From Providencia manganoxydans (GTDB lineage: Bacteria; Pseudomonadota; Gammaproteobacteria; Enterobacterales; Enterobacteriaceae), in contig NZ_CP067099.1 of the NCBI RefSeq assembly GCF_016618195.1, forward strand, positions 3,348,001-3,412,000: 64,000 bases of DNA, read 5' to 3'. Below the pieces are notes generated by a model that made no database searches, had not been told where the DNA came from, and saw only the letters and a program-made list of their open reading frames with translations. Below are positions 37,847-46,496 of this stretch, one piece after another; positions within the stretch are counted from its first letter, which is position 1; the number at the start of each line of letters is the position of its first letter. Position numbers and translations under genes: made by a program.

Positions 37847-38560
37847 ATGAATGAACATCAGTATTTGTCTGAATATGATCGAAAAGCCTATCCTTCTCCT
37901 CTTATAAGCGTAGATGCGGTGCTGTTTACGTATCATGAGGAAACATTAAAAGTGTTATTAGTAGAAAGAGCTAACCATCCTGATAAAGGAATGTGGGGGC
38001 TACCGGGCGGATTTATTGATGAACAGCAGGACAATACACTTGAACAAACGATACTACGTAAATTAAAAGAAAAAACTGGCGTGATCCCTCCCTATATTGA
38101 GCAATTGAATACTATCGGCAATAATTATCGTGATAAACGAGGCTGGTCTGTCACCGTTTGTTATACCGCTCTCATCGCTTATCAAGCATGCCAACACTAT
38201 ATTAATAGCGTTAGCTCAGTAAGATGGGTGTCTATTCAAGAAATCGAAAGTATGCAACTCGCTTTTGACCATCACCAACTTTACCAGATAGCGCGTGAAC
38301 GATTAAAACAAAAATCCTTGTACTCCATTGTTCCTGGTTTCGCTTTGCCTGATGTTTTCACGTTGACTGAGTTACAGCATGTCCATGAAGTTTTGATTGG
38401 TAAAACACTACAGAAAAAATCATTCCGCCGCCGTTTGGAGCAAGCGGATTTGTTGATTGATACGGGTGAAAAAAGGCAAGAAACAGGTAGGCCTGCTAAT
38501 TTATATCGTCTAAAGCCAGAATCGGCTGATTATCGCTTTATTCGTAATTTGGAATTTTAA
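37847..38560 (+). CDS. NrtR-family Nudix-like transcriptional regulator
   Basis: A 237-residue protein with an N-terminal Nudix fold (about 18-150) and a C-terminal winged helix (about 155-235, with FTLTELQHVHEVLIG and a GRPANLYRL wing). The Nudix box at 54-80 starts with LPGGF but reads RKLKEKTG where active enzymes have RELxEExG, so the catalytic glutamates are changed, as is usual for NrtR repressors, which sense ADP-ribose or related NAD metabolites. It is divergent from the SPFH and NAD-kinase-like genes with a three-operator intergenic region, and is their likely regulator. Confidence 0.82.
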   Translation: MNEHQYLSEYDRKAYPSPLISVDAVLFTYHEETLKVLLVERANHPDKGMWGLPGGFIDEQQDNTLEQTILRKLKEKTGVIPPYIEQLNTIGNNYRDKRGWSVTVCYTALIAYQACQHYINSVSSVRWVSIQEIESMQLAFDHHQLYQIARERLKQKSLYSIVPGFALPDVFTLTELQHVHEVLIGKTLQKKSFRRRLEQADLLIDTGEKRQETGRPANLYRLKPESADYRFIRNLEF

Positions 38561-38573
38561 TCAAATAAAACAA

Positions 38574-38605
38574 AGCCCTCTTTAAGCACCAACTCAAAGA
38601 GGGCT
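38574..38605. terminator. Bidirectional terminator between the NrtR-type gene and scsD
   Basis: AGCCCTCTTT and AAAGAGGGCT form a 10-bp stem; on the minus strand it is followed by TTGTTTTATTT. It closes both converging transcripts. Confidence 0.82.
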
Positions 38606-38615
38606 ATCGGTTAGC

Positions 38616-39116
38616 TTAAAAAGAAGCCATCCACATACGTGCTTTAAGTCCCCAATAGCTAGTATAACCACTGGTAAAACTGACCATTTCACCATTATCA
38701 ATAATCATAAATGATGGCGTCGCACTGATGCCGACTGCATTTGCCAACACACCATTAATATCATTGATAACGGGGAATTTAAGCTCTTTCTTTGCCATTC
38801 CTGTGAGTAGTCGTTGGCTATCTCCAGAGCGGATAGCCACAGAAATCACAGGAACCCCTGATTGCGCTAAATCAGCTACCGTGGGCGAGGTCATTTTACA
38901 TACTCCGCACCACGTCGCCCAAAAATAGACCAAAACAGGTTGTTCTTTACTTAACTCAGCTAGCGAGACGGTTTCCCCTGTCGCCAACACTTGAGGCTCA
39001 AGTAAAACAGGGGCTAGGCTTTCAGGTTTGCGCCAAAAATCCATTACAGTAAAAACGATGAAGATGATCACCACTAAACCAATAATTTCTTTTGACCACT
39101 TTTTCAGTCTAGCCAT
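38616..39116 (-). CDS. scsD: Thioredoxin-like membrane-anchored protein ScsD
   Basis: A 166-residue protein with one N-terminal membrane anchor (IIGLVVIIFIVFTVMDFW) and a TlpA/ResA-type thioredoxin fold facing the periplasm; the redox motif is WCGVC near residue 69, and the cis-Pro is in SATPSFM. It is last in scsABCD, 7 bp after scsC. Scs proteins were found as suppressors of copper sensitivity in Salmonella and act in periplasmic thiol redox balance. Confidence 0.85.
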   Translation of the reverse strand: MARLKKWSKEIIGLVVIIFIVFTVMDFWRKPESLAPVLLEPQVLATGETVSLAELSKEQPVLVYFWATWCGVCKMTSPTVADLAQSGVPVISVAIRSGDSQRLLTGMAKKELKFPVINDINGVLANAVGISATPSFMIIDNGEMVSFTSGYTSYWGLKARMWMASF

Positions 39117-39123
39117 AATTCCC

Positions 39124-39852
39124 TTATTTCACTTTCGCTAATTGCTCTTTCACAATCGCTTCTAATTGTTGCGAATCAATCGCACCTGGAATAATAGTGT
39201 CACCAACTAATGTGGCTGGCGTTCCATTAACCCCCAGTTTTTCAGCTAACATCATGTTAGTACGAATAGTCTCGGCACTCTTCTCATTAGCTACCAGCTT
39301 TTCATTGCCTGTAGCCTTCAGAGCTTGTTTGATATTTTCATCCGTTAACATACCTTGCTTTTGCATGAATTTTTGGTGCAATGCTTGGAATGCTTTTGGA
39401 TCATTTTGCCAAAGAGTTAGAGCCAATTGTGAAGACTCAAGAGATGTTTGCCCTTTAAATGGTAATGGCTTGATCACTACGGCAACATCTGGGTGTTTTT
39501 TAATCAACTCTTCAAGTTGAGGATCAAAACGCTTACAGAATGGGCAGTTATAATCCGTAAAGTTGACTAAAACTAGTTTTGCATCTTTCGCGCCAAGGCG
39601 TGGACTTGCAGGATCATTAAATAGATTGTCATGCTCAGCCTTAATCGTGGACTTTACCTGAGCTTGCTGTTTTTCACCTTGCTTCGCCTGTAAGGCAACA
39701 ATCGCTTCTTCTAAAATTTCAGGGTTCTCAACTAAGGTATCACGTACAAGTTTACGCACTTGCGCTTCTTGGTCTGCCGTTAACGGAGCCGCATGCGCAG
39801 TTGCACCTAACATTAATGATGAAAATAGAACGGCTAAAATTGTTTTTTTCAT
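39124..39852 (-). CDS. scsC: Periplasmic disulfide isomerase ScsC (DsbA/DsbG-like)
   Basis: A 242-residue secreted protein. The signal peptide KKTILAVLFSSLMLGATAHA is followed by an oligomerisation-type N-terminal helix segment (residues about 25-65, Glu/Gln rich) and a DsbA-type thioredoxin fold with CPFC in NFTDYNCPFCKRFDP and the cis-Pro loop NGTPATLVG. The N-terminal extension resembles that of the trimeric ScsC of Proteus, where it is a flexible, multimer-forming arm. Its ATG overlaps the scsB stop by 4 nt; ScsB is its expected electron donor. Confidence 0.88.
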   Translation of the reverse strand: MKKTILAVLFSSLMLGATAHAAPLTADQEAQVRKLVRDTLVENPEILEEAIVALQAKQGEKQQAQVKSTIKAEHDNLFNDPASPRLGAKDAKLVLVNFTDYNCPFCKRFDPQLEELIKKHPDVAVVIKPLPFKGQTSLESSQLALTLWQNDPKAFQALHQKFMQKQGMLTDENIKQALKATGNEKLVANEKSAETIRTNMMLAEKLGVNGTPATLVGDTIIPGAIDSQQLEAIVKEQLAKVK

Positions 39853-41903
39853 TTTTCGGCTCCTTTGGCCTCATTCATAATTGATAATAAAACTTCACGA
39901 TCAAGTATTGTTGACAGTATTTCACCCTCCGCCAACTTAGGGCCATAAACTTGGTTAAATGGAACAGCGACTTGTCCGCGTTTTTGTAAAAATGCGGTGA
40001 TCTCGGGTGAGGGTTTAGTCCAATCACCTCTAAGTGCCACAACATCAGGTTCATTTAATGCCTGTTGGATATCATCTCGCAATAAGACATTATATTTATT
40101 TGCTTTACAGGTCACACACCAATCTGCGGTAACATCAATAAATACCCGCTTATTTTCTGACAGAGCCTGTTCGATTGCTTCTTCGCTCAGTGGTTGCCAG
40201 TTCACCGTATCTTGAACAATGGCACGGCTTCCTGTCGTTTCATCCATCGTCGCCCAAGTAAACCCTACGCCAATCAAGATGAATAACAACAACGAATATA
40301 TTCCCGCGCGTAAGCTATATTTTTTGCCAATAAATATAGCTAACAATAATAAAAAGATAATTGAGATTGCTAGTGTATAGGTTTCACCAAAGTGTGGGAT
40401 CAGCAGGCTCATCAACCATAAACATGATAATAGCATCATCAATCCTAATACTATTCTCAGCTTATTCATCCACGCACCAGGCTTAGGTAATAAACGTGAA
40501 ATCGCAGGAAAAGCGGCAATAAGTAGCCATGGCAAGCTCATTCCTAGCCCTAAAGCAGTGAAGACTAACCATAATTCGTCAAGAGGTGCTGCGAGCGCAA
40601 ATGCCACTGCCGTTCCCAAGAAAGGTGCTGAGCATGGTGTCGCGAGTAATGTTGCAAAGACGCCTTGCCAAAAATGCCCACTATTCCCTTGTCCACCTGT
40701 TGTGGCTAAGCGAGTGCTTGCTTTACTACCTAAATGAATTTCAAACAAACCAAATAGATTAGCCGTAAAAGCAGCAGTGATGAGAACCATGAATCCAATA
40801 AACCATGGATTTTGGAATTGGATCCCCCAACCAACAGCTTGTTGCCCCGCACGTAAGAGCGTCATTAATAACGCAAGTAGCCAGAAAGAAACTAAGATCC
40901 CCGAAGAAGATAAGAGGAATTGTCGACGAATGGTTTTTTGTTCCCCTTGTGGCACCATCAAAATTGAACCCAATTTCATGGCTAACACAGGAAGAACACA
41001 AGGCATTAGGTTTAAAATTAAACCACCCAATAATGCAAACGCGAGGATCTGCCATAGAGGGATCGCGTTCGCTCCGTTTTGAGTAATGGTTCCAGTAAAC
41101 GGTTCAATTTTAGCTGTGACTTGTTGTGATAAATCGCCATCTGTCACAACAAAAGAGAAATTTTGGCCCGTTAAATCAGGCGCTTTATCCCCCCAATCAT
41201 CGCTAACCTTGACTGTTGCCGTTAGCATATCACCTGAAGATTGGATCTCAGGAACGCCAAGTGTTGTACCCTCAGGGGTATCAGTAAAAACTGCGGCGTC
41301 TTTGCCCCAAGGCTCGCCCGCTATCTTTTGCAGCTCGACGACTAAGCTATCTCCCGTAAAACCGACCTTCTGACTTTGTGTTAACCCTGTCGTTGGTGGA
41401 ACACTCCCCATCGCTTGATTAAATGCCCACTCAAAATTACTTGGCGCAGGTTCAGTTAAATCAAGTTCAAAAGGATAGTCAGTCAAAATACACACATTGC
41501 TGCATGTTGATAATGTTAAGGTACCTGTGAGTTTATCCAATTTTTCCGTTGCATCAACAATGATAGGAAAAACGACATCCCCCATATATCCTTGTGTTGA
41601 TATGCCTGCGACATCAAAGCGACCCGGTGCTGGCCAAAGCCATTGCATGTCCTTTATTGGTGATTTCCAATCGATTTCAGGCGCTATTCCGCCTTCTCCT
41701 GGAGAACGCCAATAGGTTTTCCACCCATCTTGCAGCTGAACATCCAATAATAAAGTAACTTTCCCATCTTTTTGGGAAGCACTTAATAAACGCACTTGTG
41801 CGTGATCATTATGTTGATCAGTTAACCAGCCTGTATCAGCAGCGAATACACTGCCCACAAACAAAGCAATTAACATAATGAAAGAATTAATTACAAAACG
41901 CAT
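39849..41903 (-). CDS. scsB: Transmembrane electron-transfer protein ScsB (DsbD family)
   Basis: A 684-residue protein: signal peptide, a large periplasmic N-terminal domain (about 20-280), eight or so membrane helices with redox cysteines in NLMPCVLPVLAMK and ATPCSAPFLG, then a C-terminal periplasmic thioredoxin domain with ADWCVTCKANK. It carries electrons from cytoplasmic thioredoxin to ScsC, and perhaps ScsD. The sequence DVTADWCVTCK is shared with DsbD, but the long N-terminal domain and the scsC/scsD context identify ScsB. Confidence 0.9.
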   Translation of the reverse strand: MRFVINSFIMLIALFVGSVFAADTGWLTDQHNDHAQVRLLSASQKDGKVTLLLDVQLQDGWKTYWRSPGEGGIAPEIDWKSPIKDMQWLWPAPGRFDVAGISTQGYMGDVVFPIIVDATEKLDKLTGTLTLSTCSNVCILTDYPFELDLTEPAPSNFEWAFNQAMGSVPPTTGLTQSQKVGFTGDSLVVELQKIAGEPWGKDAAVFTDTPEGTTLGVPEIQSSGDMLTATVKVSDDWGDKAPDLTGQNFSFVVTDGDLSQQVTAKIEPFTGTITQNGANAIPLWQILAFALLGGLILNLMPCVLPVLAMKLGSILMVPQGEQKTIRRQFLLSSSGILVSFWLLALLMTLLRAGQQAVGWGIQFQNPWFIGFMVLITAAFTANLFGLFEIHLGSKASTRLATTGGQGNSGHFWQGVFATLLATPCSAPFLGTAVAFALAAPLDELWLVFTALGLGMSLPWLLIAAFPAISRLLPKPGAWMNKLRIVLGLMMLLSCLWLMSLLIPHFGETYTLAISIIFLLLLAIFIGKKYSLRAGIYSLLLFILIGVGFTWATMDETTGSRAIVQDTVNWQPLSEEAIEQALSENKRVFIDVTADWCVTCKANKYNVLLRDDIQQALNEPDVVALRGDWTKPSPEITAFLQKRGQVAVPFNQVYGPKLAEGEILSTILDREVLLSIMNEAKGAEK

Positions 41904-41950
41904 GTTTCCTCCAGAATAATATACACCAATAAGCTAAACGCGCTGGTGTT

Positions 41951-42346
41951 CTAATCCCGAAGATTACAAAATTGTAAATGGAGCCTAACTCTTGGCGGGG
42001 GGCGTTTATCTTCACGATTTGCTCGACGTGAGAACAGCTGACTGCAAAAGGCACTCAATGCTGCAATTGAGAGAAATAGAAAGAAAAATGGCTCAATAAC
42101 CGCAGGGCTTAAGGTCAGCAATGACTTCGCGCTCAACTCACAAGTAGAAAGATGAGAGCCTTTTTCAACGGACTGTTCCGCCTGAAAAATAGTAGATGGG
42201 GAATACGTTTGCACGGGTATCACTGTAGCTTGAGACGAAAACTGGGCGACAAGGCGCTCTCCGACGGCTCTTTGGTTCATACAAAGTAACACCATCAGAC
42301 AGGCGAATAACACTAATCCTTTGCCTAATTTAAGTTGCCTGTTCAT
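41951..42346 (-). CDS. scsA: Copper-sensitivity suppressor-type protein ScsA
   Basis: A 131-residue protein placed where Salmonella has scsA. It has an N-terminal signal or anchor segment (LKLGKGLVLFACLMVLLCM), a central soluble stretch, and a second hydrophobic helix (VIEPFFFLFLSIAALSAFC) followed by a basic tail RRANREDKRPPPRVRLHLQFC. The shape is typical of small inner membrane proteins of this family. Function is not established. It lies 47 bp upstream of scsB on the same strand. Assignment rests mainly on position and overall form. Confidence 0.7.
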   Translation of the reverse strand: MNRQLKLGKGLVLFACLMVLLCMNQRAVGERLVAQFSSQATVIPVQTYSPSTIFQAEQSVEKGSHLSTCELSAKSLLTLSPAVIEPFFFLFLSIAALSAFCSQLFSRRANREDKRPPPRVRLHLQFCNLRD

Positions 42347-42402
42347 GTTTGTCTCTATTTATTCATCCTGAATACACACACGACTAAGTGATGATTGATT
42401 AT

Positions 42403-42546
42403 TATACTCATCATACTCCAAGCTACATCATGTTGTGGGCGGCTTGTTGGTTACACTTACCCACACTAGCCCCGACTTATCGTAGGCTGCCAGCGATTCA
42501 TTTAATTTATTAGTCGCTTAACTGTATCTTGAACTATTTAGAGCTA
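42403..42546 (-). repeat. Divergent ERIC element
   Basis: A 144-bp reverse ERIC with TATACTCATCATACTCCAAG at one end and CTTGAACTATTTAGAG at the other. The middle is diverged, longer than usual and no longer a good palindrome, which suggests an old copy. Confidence 0.65.
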
Positions 42547-42668
42547 CAACACTAAAAATTAACCAATTTGCTAAAGGTTACATCTTACACAGCAAATAAC
42601 ACGGTACAAGCAGCATCATCTAACTTTACAAAACCTCATCGCATTTCTTTGAGCTTTTTCTGAAAAAT

Positions 42669-42685
42669 TTGGCACGTAATATGCT
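42669..42685 (+). promoter_or_regulatory. Sigma-54 promoter of gltIJKL
   Basis: TTGGCACG TAAT ATGCT: GG at 42671-42672 and GC at 42683-42684 are separated by 10 bp, the invariant spacing of -24/-12 promoters; it departs from consensus only at one T of TTGCT. The E. coli gltI operon is part of the nitrogen-regulated (Ntr) response, which agrees. The leader would be about 290 nt. Confidence 0.7.
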
Positions 42686-42720
42686 TTATCCCTTCTAGAT
42701 ATCAGAAAATAGAATCGTTT

Positions 42721-42737
42721 TTCACTATTAAGGTGCA
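42721..42737. promoter_or_regulatory. NtrC-like binding site near the gltI promoter
   Basis: TTCAC, 7 bp, GTGCA matches the NtrC box TGCAC-N7-GTGCA at nine of ten arm positions. It lies about 26 bp downstream of the expected start point rather than upstream, which is unusual but compatible with enhancer-type action. Confidence 0.42.
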
Positions 42738-42987
42738 TGAATATCCTTTTAAAGACGTGTTTTCCTCGTATTAGTGCAACAAATTAGGATCTGCCCAAAT
42801 AATATGCGAGACAGCTCCCGATTTTGAAACAATTCATTTTCATTGTTTAACATTTTTCTTTAATTTTTAACAATAATAAAACATATAGCGGATAATCGCG
42901 CGCTCAACCGAATCTTTGAGACATCCGCCAGCACACGAACATAACAAAAACGAGACAGATCCCCGATCTCAAAAAGGAGTTGTAACT

Positions 42988-43881
42988 ATGCGTATGAGCA
43001 AGATTGTACTATCGATGATGGTGTTAGGTGCAACCTGTGCTGTTCAAGCTGAAGAGCTAACAGGCACACTGAAAAAAATTAATGACAACGGCGTGATCGT
43101 TGTTGGACATCGAGAATCATCTGTTCCATTTTCTTATTACGACAATAGCCAAAAGGTTGTTGGCTACTCTCAAGATTACTCCAACGAAATCGTCGATGCG
43201 GTTAAAAAGAAACTAAATAAACCTAACCTTGAAGTTAAATTAATTCCTATTACATCACAAAACCGTATACCTCTACTGCAAAACGGCACTTATGACTTTG
43301 AGTGCGGCTCAACCACTAATAACTTAGAAAGACAAAAACAAGCAGCTTTCTCCAATACCATTTTCGTTGTGGGCACACGCCTTCTGACTAAAAACGACTC
43401 AGGTATTAAAGACTTTCCTGATTTAGCAGGTAAAAACGTCGTCGTTACCTCTGGTACCACTTCAGAAGTTCTATTGAATAAACTGAACGATGAAAAAAAT
43501 ATGAAAATGCGCATCATCAGTGCAAAAGATCATGGTGATTCATTCCGTACCCTTGAATCAGGCCGTGCTGTTGCCTTTATGATGGATGATGCACTGTTAG
43601 CCGGTGAACGAGCAAAAGCGAAGAAACCCGATATTTGGGAAATCGTAGGTAAGCCACAAACAGAAGAAGCTTACGGTTGTATGCTACGTAAAGATGACCC
43701 TGAATTCAAAGCACTGGTTGATGAAACGATTGCAAAAACACAAACAACAGGTGCTGCGGAGAAATCTTTTGATCGCTGGTTCAACCAACCTATTCCACCA
43801 AAAAATCTTAACTTGAAATTTACTTTGTCAGATGAAATGAAAACGCTCTTCAAATCACCAAATGACAAAGCGCTTAACTAG
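42988..43881 (+). CDS. gltI: Glutamate/aspartate ABC transporter periplasmic binding protein
   Basis: A 297-residue secreted protein with the signal peptide RMSKIVLSMMVLGATCAVQA, cleaved before EELTG, and a family 3 solute-binding fold (VVGHRESSVPFSYYD, TYDFECGSTTNN). The start at 42988 is chosen because AAGGAG lies 9 nt upstream and the signal peptide starts there; a 24-residue upstream extension is not signal-like. It delivers Glu and Asp to GltJKL. Expression is probably driven by the sigma-54 promoter at 42669. Confidence 0.96.
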   Translation: MRMSKIVLSMMVLGATCAVQAEELTGTLKKINDNGVIVVGHRESSVPFSYYDNSQKVVGYSQDYSNEIVDAVKKKLNKPNLEVKLIPITSQNRIPLLQNGTYDFECGSTTNNLERQKQAAFSNTIFVVGTRLLTKNDSGIKDFPDLAGKNVVVTSGTTSEVLLNKLNDEKNMKMRIISAKDHGDSFRTLESGRAVAFMMDDALLAGERAKAKKPDIWEIVGKPQTEEAYGCMLRKDDPEFKALVDETIAKTQTTGAAEKSFDRWFNQPIPPKNLNLKFTLSDEMKTLFKSPNDKALN

Positions 43882-43933
43882 TTAATTAATTAAACAAATA
43901 ATAAGACAAACAGGGTGTTACTGAAGTGAGAAT

Positions 43934-43966
43934 TGCAAGGCGATCGTTCCCGCCTTGCACTTTCTT
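43934..43966 (+). ncRNA. Hairpin in the gltI-gltJ gap, possible SroC-like 3' end
   Basis: TGCAAGGCG, an 8-nt loop and CGCCTTGCA, followed by CTTTCTT: a 9-bp stem in the 128-bp gap between gltI and gltJ. In E. coli and Salmonella this gap gives rise to SroC, an sRNA that titrates GcvB. The hairpin could be its terminator or an attenuator setting binding protein above membrane subunits. The sequence resemblance to SroC was not checked. Confidence 0.45.
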
Positions 43967-44009
43967 ACCAGTAGTAGGGTCAATCTAATTGCCCACAGGA
44001 AGTAGAATT

Positions 44010-44750
44010 ATGTCAATTGATTGGAATTGGGGGATTTTCCTACAGGAAGCCCCGTTTGGGAATACCACCTATTTAGGGTGGCTAATATCTGGCTTAGAAG
44101 TTACTGTCGCACTCTCTATCTGCGCTTGGATCATTGCTTTTCTTGTTGGCTCATTTTTTGGCATTCTACGCACGGTTCCCAATCGCTTTCTGGCGATGAT
44201 AGGCACGGTGTATGTGGAATTATTTCGTAATGTCCCTTTAATTGTTCAATTCTTTACATGGTATTTAGTGATCCCTGAGCTGTTGCCTCAATCAATCGGC
44301 GACTGGTTTAAAATGGATTTGGATCCTAATTATCAATTCTTTATTTCTTCTATGTTGTGCCTTGGTTTATTTACCGCTGCTCGGATGACAGAGCAAGTTA
44401 GAGCAGCTATCCAATCACTACCTAGAGGGCAAAAGAACGCAGGCTTAGCGATGGGGTTAACACTGCCACAAACTTATCGTTATGTGCTGCTCCCTAATGC
44501 TTACAGGGTCATTTTGCCACCCATGACATCTGAAATGCTCAACTTGGTGAAGAACTCCGCCATTGCATCAACTATCGGGTTGGTTGATATGGCAGCACAA
44601 GCCGGTAAATTACTCGATTACTCAGCACATGCTTGGGAATCATTCACTGCCATCACTATCGCCTACGTCGGTATTAACTTAGTAATTATGTTATTAATGA
44701 GCCTACTTGAACGTAAAGTTCGCTTACCTGGCACATTAGGAGGGCGATAA
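44010..44750 (+). CDS. gltJ: Glutamate/aspartate ABC transporter permease GltJ
   Basis: A 246-residue permease, equal in length to E. coli GltJ, with five or so membrane helices and the EAA loop [21 protein letters not shown] that docks GltL. The ATG at 44010 ([10 protein letters not shown]) follows CAGGAAG and matches the E. coli N-terminus; an earlier in-frame start at 43989 is not favoured. It lies 1 bp before gltK. Confidence 0.96.
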   Translation: MSIDWNWGIFLQEAPFGNTTYLGWLISGLEVTVALSICAWIIAFLVGSFFGILRTVPNRFLAMIGTVYVELFRNVPLIVQFFTWYLVIPELLPQSIGDWFKMDLDPNYQFFISSMLCLGLFTAARMTEQVRAAIQSLPRGQKNAGLAMGLTLPQTYRYVLLPNAYRVILPPMTSEMLNLVKNSAIASTIGLVDMAAQAGKLLDYSAHAWESFTAITIAYVGINLVIMLLMSLLERKVRLPGTLGGR

Positions 44751-44751
44751 T

Positions 44752-45432
44752 ATGTTCTATGATTTCGATTGGAGCTCGATTGCCCCAAGTTGGCCATTTC
44801 TACTTGATGGGTTAGTCGTTACCGCTAAAATTACCATTACCGCTATCGTCGTTGGGATCTTGTGGGGGACCGTCCTCGCAGTGATGCGTTTATCAACATT
44901 TAAGCCAATCAGCTGGTTTGCCGCCCTATACGTCAACACCTTCCGCTCAATCCCATTAGTCATGGTGTTGTTGTGGTTCTATCTGATTGTGCCTAACTTA
45001 GTCCAAAATGTTCTAGGCTTATCACCAAAAAGTGATATCCGTTTAATTTCAGCGATGGTAGCCTTCTCACTTTTTGAAGCGGCGTATTACTCTGAAATTA
45101 TTCGAGCTGGTATTCAAAGTATCTCAAGGGGTCAAGCCTCTGCTGCACTAGCTCTCGGTATGACGCAAATGCAAACAATGAGGTTAGTCATTCTACCTCA
45201 AGCCTTTAAGGCCATGGTTCCTCTGTTATTGACACAAGGTATCGTGCTATTTCAGGACTCCTCATTAGTCTATGTACTGAGTCTAACCGACTTCTTCCGC
45301 ACCGCGACTAATATCGGTGAACGTGACGGTACACAAGTAGAAATGATATTGTTTGCAGGTTTCGTGTATTTTATTATCAGTTTCGGCGCTTCCATGCTGG
45401 TGAATTATCTTAAGAAAAGGACTGTTTCATGA
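44752..45432 (+). CDS. gltK: Glutamate/aspartate ABC transporter permease GltK
   Basis: A 226-residue permease (E. coli 224) that pairs with GltJ. The start [17 protein letters not shown] is very like E. coli GltK, and the EAA loop is [21 protein letters not shown]. It overlaps gltL by 4 nt (ATGA). Confidence 0.96.
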   Translation: MFYDFDWSSIAPSWPFLLDGLVVTAKITITAIVVGILWGTVLAVMRLSTFKPISWFAALYVNTFRSIPLVMVLLWFYLIVPNLVQNVLGLSPKSDIRLISAMVAFSLFEAAYYSEIIRAGIQSISRGQASAALALGMTQMQTMRLVILPQAFKAMVPLLLTQGIVLFQDSSLVYVLSLTDFFRTATNIGERDGTQVEMILFAGFVYFIISFGASMLVNYLKKRTVS

Positions 45433-46154
45433 TTACCCTGAAAAATATATCCAAATGGTATGGCCAGTTTCAGGTACTCACTGACTGCACAACTGAAGTC
45501 AAAAAAGGCGAAGTCGTCGTTGTCTGTGGGCCATCAGGCTCTGGTAAATCCACACTAATAAAAACAGTGAATGGTCTTGAGCCCGTTCAACAGGGTGAAA
45601 TTTTTGTAAATGGTATCCAAGTCAATGATAAAAAAACCGATTTGGCAAAACTTCGCTCTAAAGTAGGTATGGTGTTCCAACACTTTGAGTTGTTCCCTCA
45701 CCTATCGATTATTGAAAATTTAACCCTTGCACAAATCAAGGTGTTAAATCGCAACAAAAAAGAGGCTGAAGCAAAGGGGTTAAAATTACTTGAACGCGTT
45801 GGGTTATCAAGCCATGCCAATAAGTTTCCATCCCAACTCTCAGGTGGGCAACAACAGCGTGTTGCCATCGCGCGTGCATTATGTATGGATCCTGTTGCGA
45901 TGCTGTTTGATGAACCTACCTCTGCACTTGACCCTGAGATGATCAATGAAGTGCTTGATGTTATGGTAGAGCTAGCGAATGAAGGGATGACGATGATGGT
46001 CGTGACTCATGAAATGGGCTTTGCTAAAAAGGTTGCCAATCGAGTGATCTTTATGGATGAAGGGAGAATTGTCGAGGACAGTAAAAAAGAAGATTTCTTC
46101 GCTAACCCACAATCAGACAGAGCAAAAGATTTCCTTGCTAAGATCCTGCATTAA
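45429..46154 (+). CDS. gltL: Glutamate/aspartate ABC transporter ATPase GltL
   Basis: A 241-residue ABC ATPase of the polar amino acid class, the same length as E. coli GltL. Walker [10 protein letters not shown], signature [15 protein letters not shown], Walker [14 protein letters not shown] and the switch His in VVTHEMGF are all intact. It powers uptake through GltJK and is followed by a terminator at 46189. Confidence 0.97.
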   Translation: MITLKNISKWYGQFQVLTDCTTEVKKGEVVVVCGPSGSGKSTLIKTVNGLEPVQQGEIFVNGIQVNDKKTDLAKLRSKVGMVFQHFELFPHLSIIENLTLAQIKVLNRNKKEAEAKGLKLLERVGLSSHANKFPSQLSGGQQQRVAIARALCMDPVAMLFDEPTSALDPEMINEVLDVMVELANEGMTMMVVTHEMGFAKKVANRVIFMDEGRIVEDSKKEDFFANPQSDRAKDFLAKILH

Positions 46155-46496
46155 TACTGGCTAAATTATAATTAAATCGTGCTATTAGGAAGCCTCAATT
46201 AAACAAAAACTGAGGCTTCTTTGTTAAACACCGATTGTCAATGCATCTATTCCAGTAATATCTTCATTTTTTTCGGTAAAATGCTATCAATCCTCGCGTT
46301 TTTTGGTTAAGTTGTGGGGTTATCAGACTAAAGATTCTGACTCCGTTCCCTGAAACGATATCCAGCTTCCCCCTCCGGTTCAGCTAATCAACTATTGTTG
46401 TTTTAGGGCATGATCCGCTATGCTATGCGGATCTAAATTAGAGAAAGTCATTAACGCTACTGAGTAGCATTTATTCACCATAGGATTATCGGTGCC
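46155..46496. promoter_or_regulatory. gltL-leuS gap
   Basis: A 342-bp gap with the gltL terminator at its left end. GATCCGC and GCGGATC around 46411-46434 form a hairpin in the probable leuS leader; it has no T tract. An 8-codon ATG frame overlaps this hairpin but holds no Leu codon, so leucine attenuation is not supported. Confidence 0.45.
46189..46224 (+). terminator. gltIJKL terminator
   Basis: GAAGCCTCA, a 13-nt loop, TGAGGCTTC and TTTG, 35 bp after gltL. Confidence 0.8.

Larger units (their letters stand above)
42347..42987. promoter_or_regulatory. scsA-gltI divergent regulatory region
   Basis: A 641-bp gap. It holds a reverse ERIC (42403-42546), a sigma-54 promoter for gltI (42669-42685) and an NtrC-like palindrome (42721-42737). 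An in-frame start for gltI at 42916 is judged too early. The scsA promoter was not identified. Confidence 0.55.

Noticed and set aside
46413..46439. Eight-codon leader peptide before leuS
   Set aside because: The frame MIRYAMRI holds no leucine codon and the overlapping hairpin has no T tract, so leucine attenuation is not supported.
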